Assembly: GCA_039969355.1 (NCBI GenBank)
Contig: JBDVOA010000008.1
Coordinates: 129,454 to 193,453 of the forward strand
DNA from: JL08 sp039969355
Lineage (GTDB): Bacteria > Pseudomonadota > Alphaproteobacteria > Rhodobacterales > Rhodobacteraceae
Direction of reading: 5' to 3'
Length of the DNA stretch: 64,000 nucleotides
In this document: in pieces, positions 45,187 to 54,115 of the stretch
How the letters are laid out: each line of letters begins with the position of its first letter
Position numbering within the stretch: the stretch's first letter is position 1
The notes under the pieces: generated by a model
Seen by the model: only the letters and a program-made list of their open reading frames with translations
Databases searched by the model: none
Told to the model about the DNA's origin: nothing
Position numbers and translations under genes: made by a program

Positions 45187-45999
45187 TTACTTCATAGCAG
45201 CGAATACGCAACCATCGGTGATAAGCTCCGGTGGTGTCTTACACAGCCCACGGGCGACTTGAAACGCGGCCAGTACCTTGGGGACATAGTCGCGTGTCTC
45301 AGCGTAAGGCGGAACGCCATCGTGATTGATCACAGATCCTTCGCCTGCATTGTACCCGGCAAGGACCAATATGGGATCGTAATCAAATTTACCCATCAGC
45401 CAGTTCAAGTACTTTACTCCACCCAGAATATTCTGAGCTGGTATTGAACTGTCAACAACGCCAAAACGAGCGGCGGTTGCTGGCATGAGTTGCATCAACC
45501 CTCGCGCTCCGGCACCGCTCACGGCATCTGTCTTGCCGGCAGATTCAACAGAAATAACGGCAAGCACCAAAGCAGGAGATACTTCGGTTCCTATTGTCGA
45601 CTTTAATATTTCGACTCCCTGCACGCGGGCTATATCCTGCAAATGCTGCAATCGAGGTGTTGATACCGGACTGTTGGAGCCCGACAACGTAGTTAGTGCA
45701 AGTTCTAGCCGCCCCGGTCCAGATTGCGCGATATCAGGCGATATTTTATCCCAGAACCACACATACTGGCCGATCGGCGCCGCTTTGTCGAAGTTCTCTT
45801 CGGTTGGCTTAGCGGGAGGCACAGATTTACGAAACTGTGTTGCGGGATCGATCTGAACCGTAATCCGGTTTCCAATAGCCCCAGTAGGCGGCTTGATGCG
45901 CTTGGCGCTGAACTCCGGGAAAGGAGCCGGGGCCTCCGGCCAACCCGAACTTGGCCCGACCAATGCCAGACTCAATAGAAATGTTCCGATATACCGCAT
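45187..45999 (-). CDS. lytic transglycosylase (SLT domain)
   Basis: A 270-residue exported protein. A signal peptide spans about residues 1-20. The SLT/LysM-free goose-lysozyme-like domain is at 130-240: VISVESAGKTDAVSGAGARG with the catalytic Glu, then LMQLMPATAARFGV and ILVLAGYNAGEGSV. It cuts peptidoglycan with formation of 1,6-anhydromuramic acid, opening the wall. The gene is divergent from the Tad pilus locus and might help the pilus pass the wall, but it could equally serve general turnover. Confidence 0.92.
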   Translation of the reverse strand: MRYIGTFLLSLALVGPSSGWPEAPAPFPEFSAKRIKPPTGAIGNRITVQIDPATQFRKSVPPAKPTEENFDKAAPIGQYVWFWDKISPDIAQSGPGRLELALTTLSGSNSPVSTPRLQHLQDIARVQGVEILKSTIGTEVSPALVLAVISVESAGKTDAVSGAGARGLMQLMPATAARFGVVDSSIPAQNILGGVKYLNWLMGKFDYDPILVLAGYNAGEGSVINHDGVPPYAETRDYVPKVLAAFQVARGLCKTPPELITDGCVFAAMK

Positions 46000-46360
46000 T
46001 TTTCTGCGATCTGCCCTGCCTCTGGGTATTGTTAGCCCGGATATTGCAGAAATTGGATGTCTGAACCAGCATTTCAGGCCGCAAAACGTGGCATTTCTGC
46101 CTTATTGTGCCTTCGAAGCACTACATTCCAAATGGTCGCATATTAAACCCAAATATTTTTTCTTTTATTTTCTGATGGTTGTGAATTTTCTGGAATAAAT
46201 TCAGCCTTTTTTAAAAAAGAATTGCGCGGCGTCAAATTCATGCCCCATTCCAATAGCATAACCATTGCATACCAAGTCGGACAGGGTCTGAGAGAGACAG
46301 TCCACACGAACGGCAAGGTTAAGAAGTAAATCGTATACTGATCCTTTGGAGGGACAAACA
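46000..46360. other. 361-bp non-coding gap between lytic transglycosylase and pilin gene
   Basis: No ORF that I can support lies here. The middle part (46140-46220) is strongly AT-rich with several T- and A-runs, including the self-complementary TTTTTTAAAAAA at 46207-46218. It must carry the promoters of the divergent transglycosylase and flp genes. A GGAGGG lies 8 bases before the pilin ATG. I looked for TTAA-N7-TTAA CtrA boxes and saw none intact. Confidence 0.5.
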
Positions 46361-46561
46361 ATGATCAAATTTATCAAGAACTTTCGTAAAGACGAAGACG
46401 GCGCCGTAACAGTTGACTGGGTCGTTCTGACCGCCGCTGTTGTTGGATTGGCTGTTGCGGCGTACGCATCTATCGAGACAGGTGCAACCAACTTGACTTC
46501 CCAGACTTCTACTTTCCTGGGCAAGCAAGATCCTAACGCCTCTACTCCTACTACTCCTTAA
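46361..46561 (+). CDS. Flp/Fap-type pilin
   Basis: A 66-residue type IVb prepilin. The leader is 14 residues ending in Gly14 (DEDG), followed by AVTVDWVVLTAAVVGLAVAAY, the hydrophobic core that polymerises. Position 5 of the mature chain is Asp and position 6 Trp, where classical Flp has Glu and Tyr. The end is Ser/Thr/Pro-rich. After cleavage by the prepilin peptidase encoded at 56556 the protein would build the Tad fibre used for surface attachment. ATG at 46361 is set by GGAGGG 8 bases upstream. A terminator follows, so it can be made in excess. Confidence 0.93.
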   Translation: MIKFIKNFRKDEDGAVTVDWVVLTAAVVGLAVAAYASIETGATNLTSQTSTFLGKQDPNASTPTTP

Positions 46562-46584
46562 TAATTCGGCCTAACTACAAATTA

Positions 46585-46620
46585 GGGGCCGCATCCTGAA
46601 ATATGGTTGCGGCCCTTCTT
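46585..46620 (+). terminator. Rho-independent terminator after first pilin gene
   Basis: GGGCCGCA (from 46586) pairs with TGCGGCCC (46608-46615), extended by two inner pairs across one mismatch, and is followed by TTCTTTT. It lies 25 bases after the pilin stop, so the pilin message is a separate unit or is partly terminated there. Confidence 0.8.
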
Positions 46621-46684
46621 TTGAGAAGACCACTGGGGGCGCCACCACACAATACTCTGTGCCACAAGCAAGAAAGATGGTCAC

Positions 46685-46861
46685 ATGTTAAACAGTTTAA
46701 AGCAATTTTCTCAAGATGAAGACGGCGCTGTTACGGTAGATTGGGTTGTCCTTTGTGCCGGGATCGTTGCAATGGCTGTTGCGATTTTCACTGCGATGGA
46801 AACCGGAACGCTCGGCCTGACTGAATCAATAGAGACTTACCTGTCCACTTGGACATTTTAA
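46685..46861 (+). CDS. second, shorter Flp-type pilin
   Basis: A 58-residue prepilin read from ATG 46685 to TAA 46859-46861. Like the first pilin it has a 14-residue leader ending DEDG and the same AVTVDWVVL start, here followed by CAGIVAMAVAIFTAMETG. It carries one cysteine in the membrane core and lacks the Ser/Thr/Pro tail. Mature length is only 44 residues. It has its own leader after the first pilin's terminator, and may be a minor pilin or alternative subunit. Confidence 0.88.
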   Translation: MLNSLKQFSQDEDGAVTVDWVVLCAGIVAMAVAIFTAMETGTLGLTESIETYLSTWTF

Positions 46862-46932
46862 GTTGCCGAGCAGTGTGATAAGGGAGGTGGGGCCGAAAGC
46901 GCCCTGCTTTGTCGTTAAAGATGGCTAAATCC

Positions 46933-46975
46933 GGAGCAAATGCGCCGATTGGAATCGGCAAAAATCCGCTGCTCC
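46933..46975. repeat. nested hairpin upstream of cpaB
   Basis: GCCGATT/AATCGGC (46944-46959) forms an inner palindrome, enclosed by GGAGCA (46933-46938) and TGCTCC (about 46969-46974). It lies some 85 bases upstream of cpaB and 72 bases after the second pilin. There is no T-run on the forward strand, so this is a possible mRNA processing or operator structure rather than a terminator. Confidence 0.35.
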
Positions 46976-47059
46976 CTGTTTTGGCCACAATTAACAGTTA
47001 TATGAGATGCTGAGCGGCGTAATCCGACTATATCGGGCAACATCTGAGAGGGGTTTTAA

Positions 47060-47917
47060 ATGCGTAGCGTGTTTGCGTTAGTGTTATTGGCGGGCTTGGC
47101 CCTGGCTGGTGGTGCGGTCTATATGGCCAAGAACTACATTCAAGCTTATCAGACGGCGCTCGCCATAGAACGGCAGGCTGCTGCCAACATTGTCCCCACC
47201 GTCGATGTTCTCGTTGCCGACAAAACCCTAAAGTATGGCGAAGTCCTCGACAAAGAGGCCGTACGGATTGTGAAATGGCCAGAAAACGCAATTCCTGAAG
47301 GCACATATTCATCAATGGATGCGCTGTTTTCAAAAGGCGACAACGTTTTTCGCATTGTAATTCGCGCAATGGAGAAAGACGAAGCTGTGATGGCCGTAAA
47401 GGTTACGGAACCTGGAGAGGATGCCGGCCTGACGTCGCGGCTTGAACGTGGAATGCGGGCCTATGCTATTAGAGTAGACGTAACCAGCGGTGTGTCGGGT
47501 TTCTTGCGGCCGGGTGACCGGGTTGACGTCTATTGGACCGGTCGTGTGGATGGAAACCTTGATTCTGAACGTGGTGACATTACAAAGTTGATAGAAACCC
47601 GCGTGCAATTGATCGCAGTAGACCAGACAGCGAACAGCGGGTTAGACGAAGCCACTATCGCCCGAACGGTGACGGTAGCGGTAACACCTGCACAGGTCGC
47701 GGCGCTTGCACAAGCCCAGACAACCGGTATCTTGTCGCTCTCCTTGGTTGGTACGAATGACGATACCGTTGCCGAGGCTGTTGAGGTCGACCAAAGGATG
47801 CTTTTGGGCATCGAACGCGAAGCCGCGGCCATTCAAGCAGAGGTTGAAAAGGTTTGCACGATCAGAACTCGGCGTGGTGCTGAAGTTGTGGTTTTGCCCA
47901 TCCCCTGCACAAACTAG
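47060..47917 (+). CDS. cpaB: Flp pilus assembly protein CpaB (RcpC)
   Basis: A 285-residue periplasmic protein with an N-terminal signal or anchor segment (about 1-22). Residues 50-120 form the SAF domain (VLVADKTLKYGEVLDKE), followed by the CpaB-specific part (GVSGFLRPGDRVDVYW and TVAVTPAQVAALAQAQTTG). The SAF domain is thought to bind peptidoglycan and help fit the secretin. It is the first of the long assembly operon, and a terminator follows it. Confidence 0.93.
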   Translation: MRSVFALVLLAGLALAGGAVYMAKNYIQAYQTALAIERQAAANIVPTVDVLVADKTLKYGEVLDKEAVRIVKWPENAIPEGTYSSMDALFSKGDNVFRIVIRAMEKDEAVMAVKVTEPGEDAGLTSRLERGMRAYAIRVDVTSGVSGFLRPGDRVDVYWTGRVDGNLDSERGDITKLIETRVQLIAVDQTANSGLDEATIARTVTVAVTPAQVAALAQAQTTGILSLSLVGTNDDTVAEAVEVDQRMLLGIEREAAAIQAEVEKVCTIRTRRGAEVVVLPIPCTN

Positions 47918-47936
47918 TTACAATTCAAACGTTTAA

Positions 47937-47971
47937 GGGGCGCCCGCACATTTGTGGGTGCCCCTCTTTTT
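47937..47971 (+). terminator. Rho-independent terminator after cpaB
   Basis: GGGGCGCCCGCACA pairs with TGTGGGTGCCCC around a short T-rich loop and is followed by TCTTTTT. It lies 20 bases after cpaB and 140 before cpaC, so cpaC may have a promoter of its own in the intervening gap. Confidence 0.88.
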
Positions 47972-48113
47972 GCACCCTGTTGCCAGTTATCCACATAAAC
48001 ATGTCCTCCGAACCCTTTGATTCTTGCAATAAAAATCTAACTGGCGCACAGTGGCCTCAATCGTGGGCACCTTAGACCCGCAAAAATGAGGCGTGATCGG
48101 AGAGGCAGGTCAC

Positions 48114-49535
48114 ATGAAAATTGATCGTTTTATGAAAGCGGCCCTTGTGGGCCTGACAATTGGTGTGTCGCCAGTTGCGCTTACCGCTCCTATGACCGCA
48201 CAGGCCGAAAACCTGCGTGTTGTCAAAAAGGGTACGGAATCAACACTTAATGTCCCGATGAACCGCGCAATTGTGGTTGAAAGCGAAGTTCCCTTTTCAG
48301 AGCTTAGTATTGCCAACCCGGGCATTGCTGACATTTCATCACTTTCAGATCGCACTATATACGTTCTTGGCAAATCCCCAGGTTTGACCACCTTGACGCT
48401 GCTGGATGGCGCAGGTCAGCTCATCACCAATGTTGAAGTGCGTGTCGCTGCCGATGTCAGCGAATTCAAAGAGCGCTTGCGCCAAATATTGCCTGGCGAA
48501 CAGATTGAAGTTCGCACGGCGAACGACGGCATCGTGCTGTCAGGTGTAGTCTCTAGCATTGCGCGCCTGCAGCGTGCCCTCGATCTTGCCGAACGCTATG
48601 CACCTGAACGCGTATCGAATTTGATGAGCGTAGGCGGCGTCCAACAAGTGATGTTGAAAGTACGTTTTGCCGAGATGAACCGCTCTGTCTCTAAATCTCT
48701 CAGTTCTTCACTGGCAATCAGTGGAACAGATGTATTTGGTGGTACGGGAGATGCTGCGTCATCTATAGGCGCGGCTCGGTCCCTAAGTGGCCTGACACCA
48801 CTTCAGAACGAGAATACCGGCGCTTTTGTTTTTGGGTTTGACGTTGGATCGGTCCAGGTCGCCCTTCTTTTGGAAGCACTCGAACAAAAAGGCATGGTTC
48901 GCACACTGGCAGAACCAAACCTGACAGCCTTGTCGGGACAAGAAGCCACCTTCTTGGCCGGCGGTGAATATCCCGTCCCGGTCGCGCAGGACAACGATAC
49001 GGTTTCCATAGAATTCAAACCCTTCGGTATTCAAATGAATTTCATACCCCGGGTAGTAGATGCCGATCTGATCAATCTTGAAATGGCCGCAGAGGTGTCG
49101 GCCATCGATCCGACCAACGGCTTTCAGCTCAACGGCTTTCAGGTGGACGCGTTTACCGTGCGTCGGACATCGACAACTGTCGAATTGCGCGATGGTGAGA
49201 GCTTTGCGATTGCGGGTCTGATGCTTGATGATTTTAAGGATGAGAATTCACAGGTCCCGTGGTTGGGTGACGTTCCGGTTCTTGGCGCACTGTTTCGAAG
49301 CGCTGAATACCAACGTAACCAAACCGAGCTTGTTATCATCATTTCAGCTCATCTCGTCACGCCTACTCGGGGCGAAGCATTGGCGCTACCAACCGACCGC
49401 GTAACTCCGCCAACTGAAAATAGTCTTTTCATGTATGGCAACGTGGCTAGTGGTGAGCGCCAGAAACAAAAGGGAGCTGCTGGCGAAGTCGCCAAACAGG
49501 ACTTTGGCGGTTCCTATGGATATGTGTTGGACTAG
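48114..49535 (+). CDS. cpaC: Flp pilus secretin CpaC (RcpA)
   Basis: A 473-residue outer-membrane secretin with a signal peptide of about 32 residues (ending MTAQA). Then comes the pilus-secretin N-terminal part (LNVPMNRAIVVESEVPFSELS), a BON-like domain near 110-160, and the secretin core (VRTLAEPNLTALSGQEATFLAGGEYPVPV and IAGLMLDDFKDENSQVPWLGDVPVLG). It makes the ring through which the Tad fibre leaves the cell. ATG at 48114 has GAGAGG upstream. It is the normal length for the family. Confidence 0.95.
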   Translation: MKIDRFMKAALVGLTIGVSPVALTAPMTAQAENLRVVKKGTESTLNVPMNRAIVVESEVPFSELSIANPGIADISSLSDRTIYVLGKSPGLTTLTLLDGAGQLITNVEVRVAADVSEFKERLRQILPGEQIEVRTANDGIVLSGVVSSIARLQRALDLAERYAPERVSNLMSVGGVQQVMLKVRFAEMNRSVSKSLSSSLAISGTDVFGGTGDAASSIGAARSLSGLTPLQNENTGAFVFGFDVGSVQVALLLEALEQKGMVRTLAEPNLTALSGQEATFLAGGEYPVPVAQDNDTVSIEFKPFGIQMNFIPRVVDADLINLEMAAEVSAIDPTNGFQLNGFQVDAFTVRRTSTTVELRDGESFAIAGLMLDDFKDENSQVPWLGDVPVLGALFRSAEYQRNQTELVIIISAHLVTPTRGEALALPTDRVTPPTENSLFMYGNVASGERQKQKGAAGEVAKQDFGGSYGYVLD

Positions 49536-49551
49536 AGAAATGCGGGGACAG

Positions 49552-50202
49552 ATGTACAAAAGTGTATCAGCGGCCAGCCTTCTTGCAGGGCTTACAATCC
49601 TCTCGGCGTGTGACGGATCTTGGGTTCGCGAAGCCGGAGCACCTCTTAATACAAGTGGCAATTTTGGCAAGGCAACGCTCAACAACAGCCTGATTCAACA
49701 GGATGAACAGAACTACGCGCTCAATCTAGCCACACGATTCGCCTCTGAAGTGCCGACAACCATCAATTTTGCGTTTAACAGTTCACAACTGGACCAACAG
49801 GCACGCACGATCTTGGCTGAACAGGCCAACTGGATCCGTCAGTTCCCCGAGGTCCGGTTTCGAGTCTACGGTCACACCGACGCAGTAGGAAGCAACAGTT
49901 ACAATAAGCGCCTCGGTCAGCGACGAGCCAATGCAGCAGTCGCGTTTCTAACATCACAGGGTATCAAGCGCTCGCGACTTGAGGCCGTTTCATCGTTTGG
50001 CGAATCACAACTCGTTATTCTTTCTCAAGGACCAGAACGTCAAAATCGGCGCACGGTCACTGAGGTGACGGGCTTTGTAAAAAGACATCCGACAGTTTTG
50101 GATGGTAAATATGCCCAGATTATCTATCGTGATTACCTTGCGAGTGCCGTTCCTCCGACTCTTCTGACGGGCTCAACAATCGCGCAGGATGTATCCGAGT
50201 AA
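49552..50202 (+). CDS. OmpA-domain lipoprotein of the Tad locus
   Basis: A 216-residue protein with a lipoprotein signal (LTILSAC, Cys at residue 20). The C-terminal half is an OmpA-like peptidoglycan-binding domain: INFAFNSSQLDQQ, then VYGHTDAVGSNSYNKRLGQRRANAA with the Asp and Arg that hold diaminopimelate. It fills the slot where cpaD or rcpB stands in other Tad loci, so it probably anchors the secretin to the wall. ATG at 49552 has GGGG upstream; an ATG four codons earlier (49540) is possible. Confidence 0.87.
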   Translation: MYKSVSAASLLAGLTILSACDGSWVREAGAPLNTSGNFGKATLNNSLIQQDEQNYALNLATRFASEVPTTINFAFNSSQLDQQARTILAEQANWIRQFPEVRFRVYGHTDAVGSNSYNKRLGQRRANAAVAFLTSQGIKRSRLEAVSSFGESQLVILSQGPERQNRRTVTEVTGFVKRHPTVLDGKYAQIIYRDYLASAVPPTLLTGSTIAQDVSE

Positions 50203-50409
50203 CCGCCAGATTTCATCTATCGTTCAAAAAAAACCTACAATTGGATTTTTTTAGCCCCATTATTGCCAAGATTGTCCGCAATAGTCTCTCAGTAGGAGAA
50301 TTGCGTCCGACTTAAACGGATGCGGGAGATCGTAGGATGGCAAAATGGGGGCCCTGCTTTGGCTTTTTCAATGTCCTGCGGTGTCCTTTTAGGAAAAGGA
50401 ACCAAGGCG

Positions 50410-51663
50410 ATGAGTAGTGTAATGCCACAACCCGACGCGAACCCGATTGTGGCCTGTACCGTGAGCCGGGATGTTCAGAATTTTGATCTACTGATCGAAG
50501 ATATGGAAATGGCATTGGGCGAAAACTGGGGCGATCTGGGATTCGCCGAAGCACTGGCCTTTTTTGGCCAACCAGATGCCGAAAAGCTTGAATTCATTGC
50601 ATTGGCACTGGACGACTCCGATGAGGACAATCTTGTGCTTATGGGTGAAATTATCACCCAGGCCAAATCCAAGAACATCAAGGTCATACTGATCGCGGAA
50701 GATGTTACTCCGGCTTCGCTGCATCAACTGTTGCGTCAGGGCGCAGATGAATTTGTCCCCTACCCGCTCCCGGAACAGGAGTTGCAAGCTGCGATTGATC
50801 GCGTTCGGGCCCCTGATAAAGAAGAAAGTGCCAATGCGGTACAAAATACCACTCTATCCAGCAACAGCGATTCGAAAGATGGCGCTTTGATAGTTGTTCA
50901 CGGGCTGGCCGGAGGGACGGGCGCGACTACTATGGCAGTTAATCTAGCCTGGGAGCTTGCAACAACAGGCAAAGACGAATCTCCAAAGGTCTGTATTCTG
51001 GATCTTGATCTGCAATTTGGCAGTGTCGCCACTTTCCTCGACTTGCCACGAAGGGAAGTCGTTTTTGAAATGCTGTCCGAGACTGCAAACATGGACGACG
51101 AGGTTTTTGGTCAAGCGCTTTTGGCATATGAGGAAAAGCTTCAAGTCCTTACAGCACCATCTGATCTGATTCCGCTTGATCTGATATCGTCGGAAGACGT
51201 GGACAAGCTCGTTGCTATGGCACGTCGCCATTTCGATTACGTGATCGTTGATGTGCCGACAACGTTGGTCCAGTGGTCAGAAACGCTTTTGCATTCAGCC
51301 CATGTTTACTTTGCGATGATAGAGCTGGACATGCGGTCAGCTCAGAACGTGCTCCGCCTGAAGCGTGCGTTGCAATCTGAAGATCTGCCGTTCGAAAAGC
51401 TTCGTTTTGCTCTGAACAGGGCGCCAAAATTCACCGACTTAAATGGCAAAAGCAGGGTGAAGCGCATGGCCGAAAGCCTGGGAATATCGATCGATCTGCA
51501 ATTGCCCGACGGTGCGAAGCAAGTATCTCAGGGCGCCGATCATGGGCTACCGTTGGCAATGTCGGCACCCAAAAATCCGCTACGTAAGGAAATTGCCAAA
51601 TTGGCTGCTTCTTTGCACGAGCTCAGCCAGGACGGCCAAAAATCCAACGCTCAGGCAGCGTGA
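50410..51663 (+). CDS. tadZ: Tad pilus localisation protein TadZ (CpaE)
   Basis: A 417-residue protein. The N-terminal part (about 1-130) is receiver-like (IKVILIAEDVTPASLHQLLRQGADEFVPYPL), and the rest is a MinD/ParA-type ATPase. The P-loop reads HGLAGGTGATTMAVNLA, so the lysines of a typical deviant Walker A are replaced by Gly and Ala. That is known for TadZ proteins, which act as a polar marker for the pilus rather than as a fast ATPase. ILDLDLQFGS and VIVDVPTTL are the later motifs. ATG at 50410 is one of several possible starts; the frame is open to 50320. Confidence 0.91.
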   Translation: MSSVMPQPDANPIVACTVSRDVQNFDLLIEDMEMALGENWGDLGFAEALAFFGQPDAEKLEFIALALDDSDEDNLVLMGEIITQAKSKNIKVILIAEDVTPASLHQLLRQGADEFVPYPLPEQELQAAIDRVRAPDKEESANAVQNTTLSSNSDSKDGALIVVHGLAGGTGATTMAVNLAWELATTGKDESPKVCILDLDLQFGSVATFLDLPRREVVFEMLSETANMDDEVFGQALLAYEEKLQVLTAPSDLIPLDLISSEDVDKLVAMARRHFDYVIVDVPTTLVQWSETLLHSAHVYFAMIELDMRSAQNVLRLKRALQSEDLPFEKLRFALNRAPKFTDLNGKSRVKRMAESLGISIDLQLPDGAKQVSQGADHGLPLAMSAPKNPLRKEIAKLAASLHELSQDGQKSNAQAA

Positions 51664-51684
51664 AACTAACCAGGGGCTTTAATA

Positions 51685-53130
51685 ATGTTCTCGAAGTACA
51701 AGAAATCCGGTACCTCTGAAAAATCTACCGCTGAAGCAAAATCGAACGTCACTGAAATCATTATGCCGGATCCGGTTGAGGTGATGCCGACGACAATGCG
51801 CAAGCCGACCAAGATTGTCCCGGCGACCAGCGCCCCAATGGATAAAGACCGTAAACGCCGTGAACGTTTGGGCGACATCAAGCTGGAGTTGCATAGCGCA
51901 TTACTGGACAACCTTAATCTGGCAGCGCTTGAACACGCGACCGAATCCGATTTGCGTCAGGAAATCAATTCGATCTCTGCGGAAGTTCTCGAAGAAAAAA
52001 GCATCGTACTTAACCGCGAAGATCGCCTGACGCTCAGTCAAGAACTATATGACGAAGTTACGGGATTGGGGCCGCTTGAGTCTTTGTTGAAGGACGAAAC
52101 GGTCAACGATATTCTCGTCAACGGCCCAAAGCAGATATTTGTTGAACGTTCTGGTCAGCTTGAACTGACCGACATAACATTCAAAGATGAACGACATCTA
52201 CTCCGCATCATTGACAAGATTGTTAGCGCGGTTGGACGTCGGGTTGACGAAAGCAATCCCTATGTCGATGCCCGCCTGAAAGACGGGTCGCGGTTCAACG
52301 CGATGGTGCCGCCGGTGGCGGTTGATGGCAGTCTGGTCTCGATACGTAAGTTTAAAAAAGACAAGCTTGGCATTGATGATCTTGTGAAATTCGGTGCTTT
52401 TACGGAAGAAATGGCTGCATATTTGCAAGCGGCAGTCGCAACGCGTCTAAATATCATCGTGTCTGGTGGTACAGGCTCTGGTAAGACTACCACTCTCAAC
52501 GCGTTAAGTTCCTTTATTGACGACAATGAACGCATACTGACCATCGAAGACACCGCAGAACTTCAACTACAACAAACACATGTGGGTCGTATGGAAAGCC
52601 GTCCTCCCAATGTTGAGGGCAAAGGCGAAGTTAGCCAGCGGGACTGCCTGAAAAACGCCCTCCGGATGCGACCTGACCGCATTATTGTGGGGGAGACGCG
52701 CGGCGAGGAAGTCATCGATATGTTACAGGCGATGAACACAGGGCACGATGGTTCGATGACAACGATTCACGCCAACAGTGCCCGTGATGGCGTGTCGCGA
52801 CTGGAAAACATGATTGCGATGGCGGGAATCGAAATGCCGCTAAAAGCAATGCGCTCGCAGATATCATCGGCTGTAAACCTCATCGTACAGGCCTCACGCT
52901 TGCAGGACGGATCACGACGCATGACGTCGATCACTGAAATCACCGGTATGGAGGGGGAAGTCATCTCGATGCAGGAAATATTTCGGTACCAGCGTGTTGG
53001 CTTGACACCGGACAACAAGATTATTGGTCATTTTACCGCGACCGGTGTGCGCAGCAATTTCTCGGACAGGTTCAAAATGTGGGGGTTTGACCTTCCTCCA
53101 CAGATATTTGAACCGATCGCAGCTGAGTAA
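51685..53130 (+). CDS. tadA: Tad pilus secretion ATPase TadA (CpaF)
   Basis: A 481-residue type II/IV secretion ATPase. Walker A is SGGTGSGKTTTLNA, the Asp box is near ILTIEDTAELQL, Walker B is MRPDRIIVGETRGEE, and the His box is DGSMTTIHANSARD. The first 60 residues are a variable leader. It forms a hexamer in the cytoplasm that powers assembly of the Flp fibre through TadB/TadC. It begins 21 bases after tadZ. Confidence 0.96.
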   Translation: MFSKYKKSGTSEKSTAEAKSNVTEIIMPDPVEVMPTTMRKPTKIVPATSAPMDKDRKRRERLGDIKLELHSALLDNLNLAALEHATESDLRQEINSISAEVLEEKSIVLNREDRLTLSQELYDEVTGLGPLESLLKDETVNDILVNGPKQIFVERSGQLELTDITFKDERHLLRIIDKIVSAVGRRVDESNPYVDARLKDGSRFNAMVPPVAVDGSLVSIRKFKKDKLGIDDLVKFGAFTEEMAAYLQAAVATRLNIIVSGGTGSGKTTTLNALSSFIDDNERILTIEDTAELQLQQTHVGRMESRPPNVEGKGEVSQRDCLKNALRMRPDRIIVGETRGEEVIDMLQAMNTGHDGSMTTIHANSARDGVSRLENMIAMAGIEMPLKAMRSQISSAVNLIVQASRLQDGSRRMTSITEITGMEGEVISMQEIFRYQRVGLTPDNKIIGHFTATGVRSNFSDRFKMWGFDLPPQIFEPIAAE

Positions 53131-53141
53131 GGATCAGAGCA

Positions 53142-54104
53142 ATGAGTGCAGATGCAATTATTTACGGCCTTATTTTTGTAGGGGTTCTGGTGCTGGTGGA
53201 GGGCCTTTACCTGGTCGCCTTTGGCAAATCTATCAGCCTGAACAGCCGGGTAAATCGCCGCCTTGAAATGCTTGAGCGTGGTGCAGGTCGCGAAGAGGTT
53301 CTGGCGAAGCTGCGTAAGGAAATGCAGCAGCATATGAAGTCCCGCACCATTCCGCTTTATTCGCTGTTGGCGGACAAAGCGCAAAAGGCCGCAATCGCTT
53401 TTTCGCCAAAACAACTGGTCATGATTATGGCTGGCCTCGCGGTAGTCTCGTTCATGGGTTTGACCATCGGAACCCAGACAGAACCGCTAGTAAGGGCACT
53501 CATTTCTGTCGCAATCGGTGTAGGAGCGGTCTATTTCTGGGTTTCAAGTAAAGCTTCAAAACGACTTGGGCTGATCGAAGAACAACTCCCGGATGCAGTC
53601 GAACTTATGGTTCGGTCACTGCGTGTCGGCCACCCTTTTACCTCTGCTGTCCAGATCGTGGCTAAAGAAGTTCAGGATCCGTTGGCCAGCGAATTTGGTG
53701 TCATTGCAGACGAAAGTGCTTATGGCCGGGATGTAGGAGATGCCCTAAAGGAAATGGCCGAACGTCTGGACATGCAGGACTTGCGTTTTCTGGCCGTTGC
53801 CGTGACGATCCAGCAGCAATCCGGCGGTAACCTCGCCGAGATTTTGGCGGGCCTCGCAAAAGTTATCCGCGCGCGCTTTCGCTTGTTTCGCAGGGTCAAG
53901 GCCATCACCGCCGAGGCACAATGGTCTGGAAAGTTTTTGTCTGCATTCCCGCTCTTGGCGTTGGTCGTCATCAACGTCGGCGATCCTCACTACTATGACG
54001 AAGTGCGGGATCATCCGTACTTTATTCCGGCCTGTTTCGTCGTTGGTATTTTTCTGGCTGTTAACCTTGTGGTCATGCGTGTTCTGACCGACATCAAGGT
54101 CTAG
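53142..54104 (+). CDS. tadB: Tad pilus inner-membrane protein TadB
   Basis: A 320-residue membrane protein with the T2SSF (GspF) fold. Two spans lie near 5-25 and 90-130, then the conserved cytoplasmic segment (QLPDAVELMVRSLRVGHPF, LRFLAVAVTIQQQSGGNLAEIL), and two spans at the end. Together with TadC it forms the platform on which TadA works. ATG at 53142 follows tadA by 11 bases. Confidence 0.95.
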   Translation: MSADAIIYGLIFVGVLVLVEGLYLVAFGKSISLNSRVNRRLEMLERGAGREEVLAKLRKEMQQHMKSRTIPLYSLLADKAQKAAIAFSPKQLVMIMAGLAVVSFMGLTIGTQTEPLVRALISVAIGVGAVYFWVSSKASKRLGLIEEQLPDAVELMVRSLRVGHPFTSAVQIVAKEVQDPLASEFGVIADESAYGRDVGDALKEMAERLDMQDLRFLAVAVTIQQQSGGNLAEILAGLAKVIRARFRLFRRVKAITAEAQWSGKFLSAFPLLALVVINVGDPHYYDEVRDHPYFIPACFVVGIFLAVNLVVMRVLTDIKV

Positions 54105-54115
54105 GAGATCACACC

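Noticed and set aside
46207..46218. TTTTTTAAAAAA palindrome in the pilin upstream region
   Set aside because: Simple T/A runs in an AT-rich gap are self-complementary by chance; no supporting stem of mixed sequence surrounds them.
50228..50257. A-run/T-run hairpin (AAAAAAAACC ... GGATTTTTTT) between the OmpA lipoprotein and tadZ genes
   Set aside because: It could be a weak bidirectional terminator, but the stem has only two GC pairs and a mismatch, so I could not support it as a feature.
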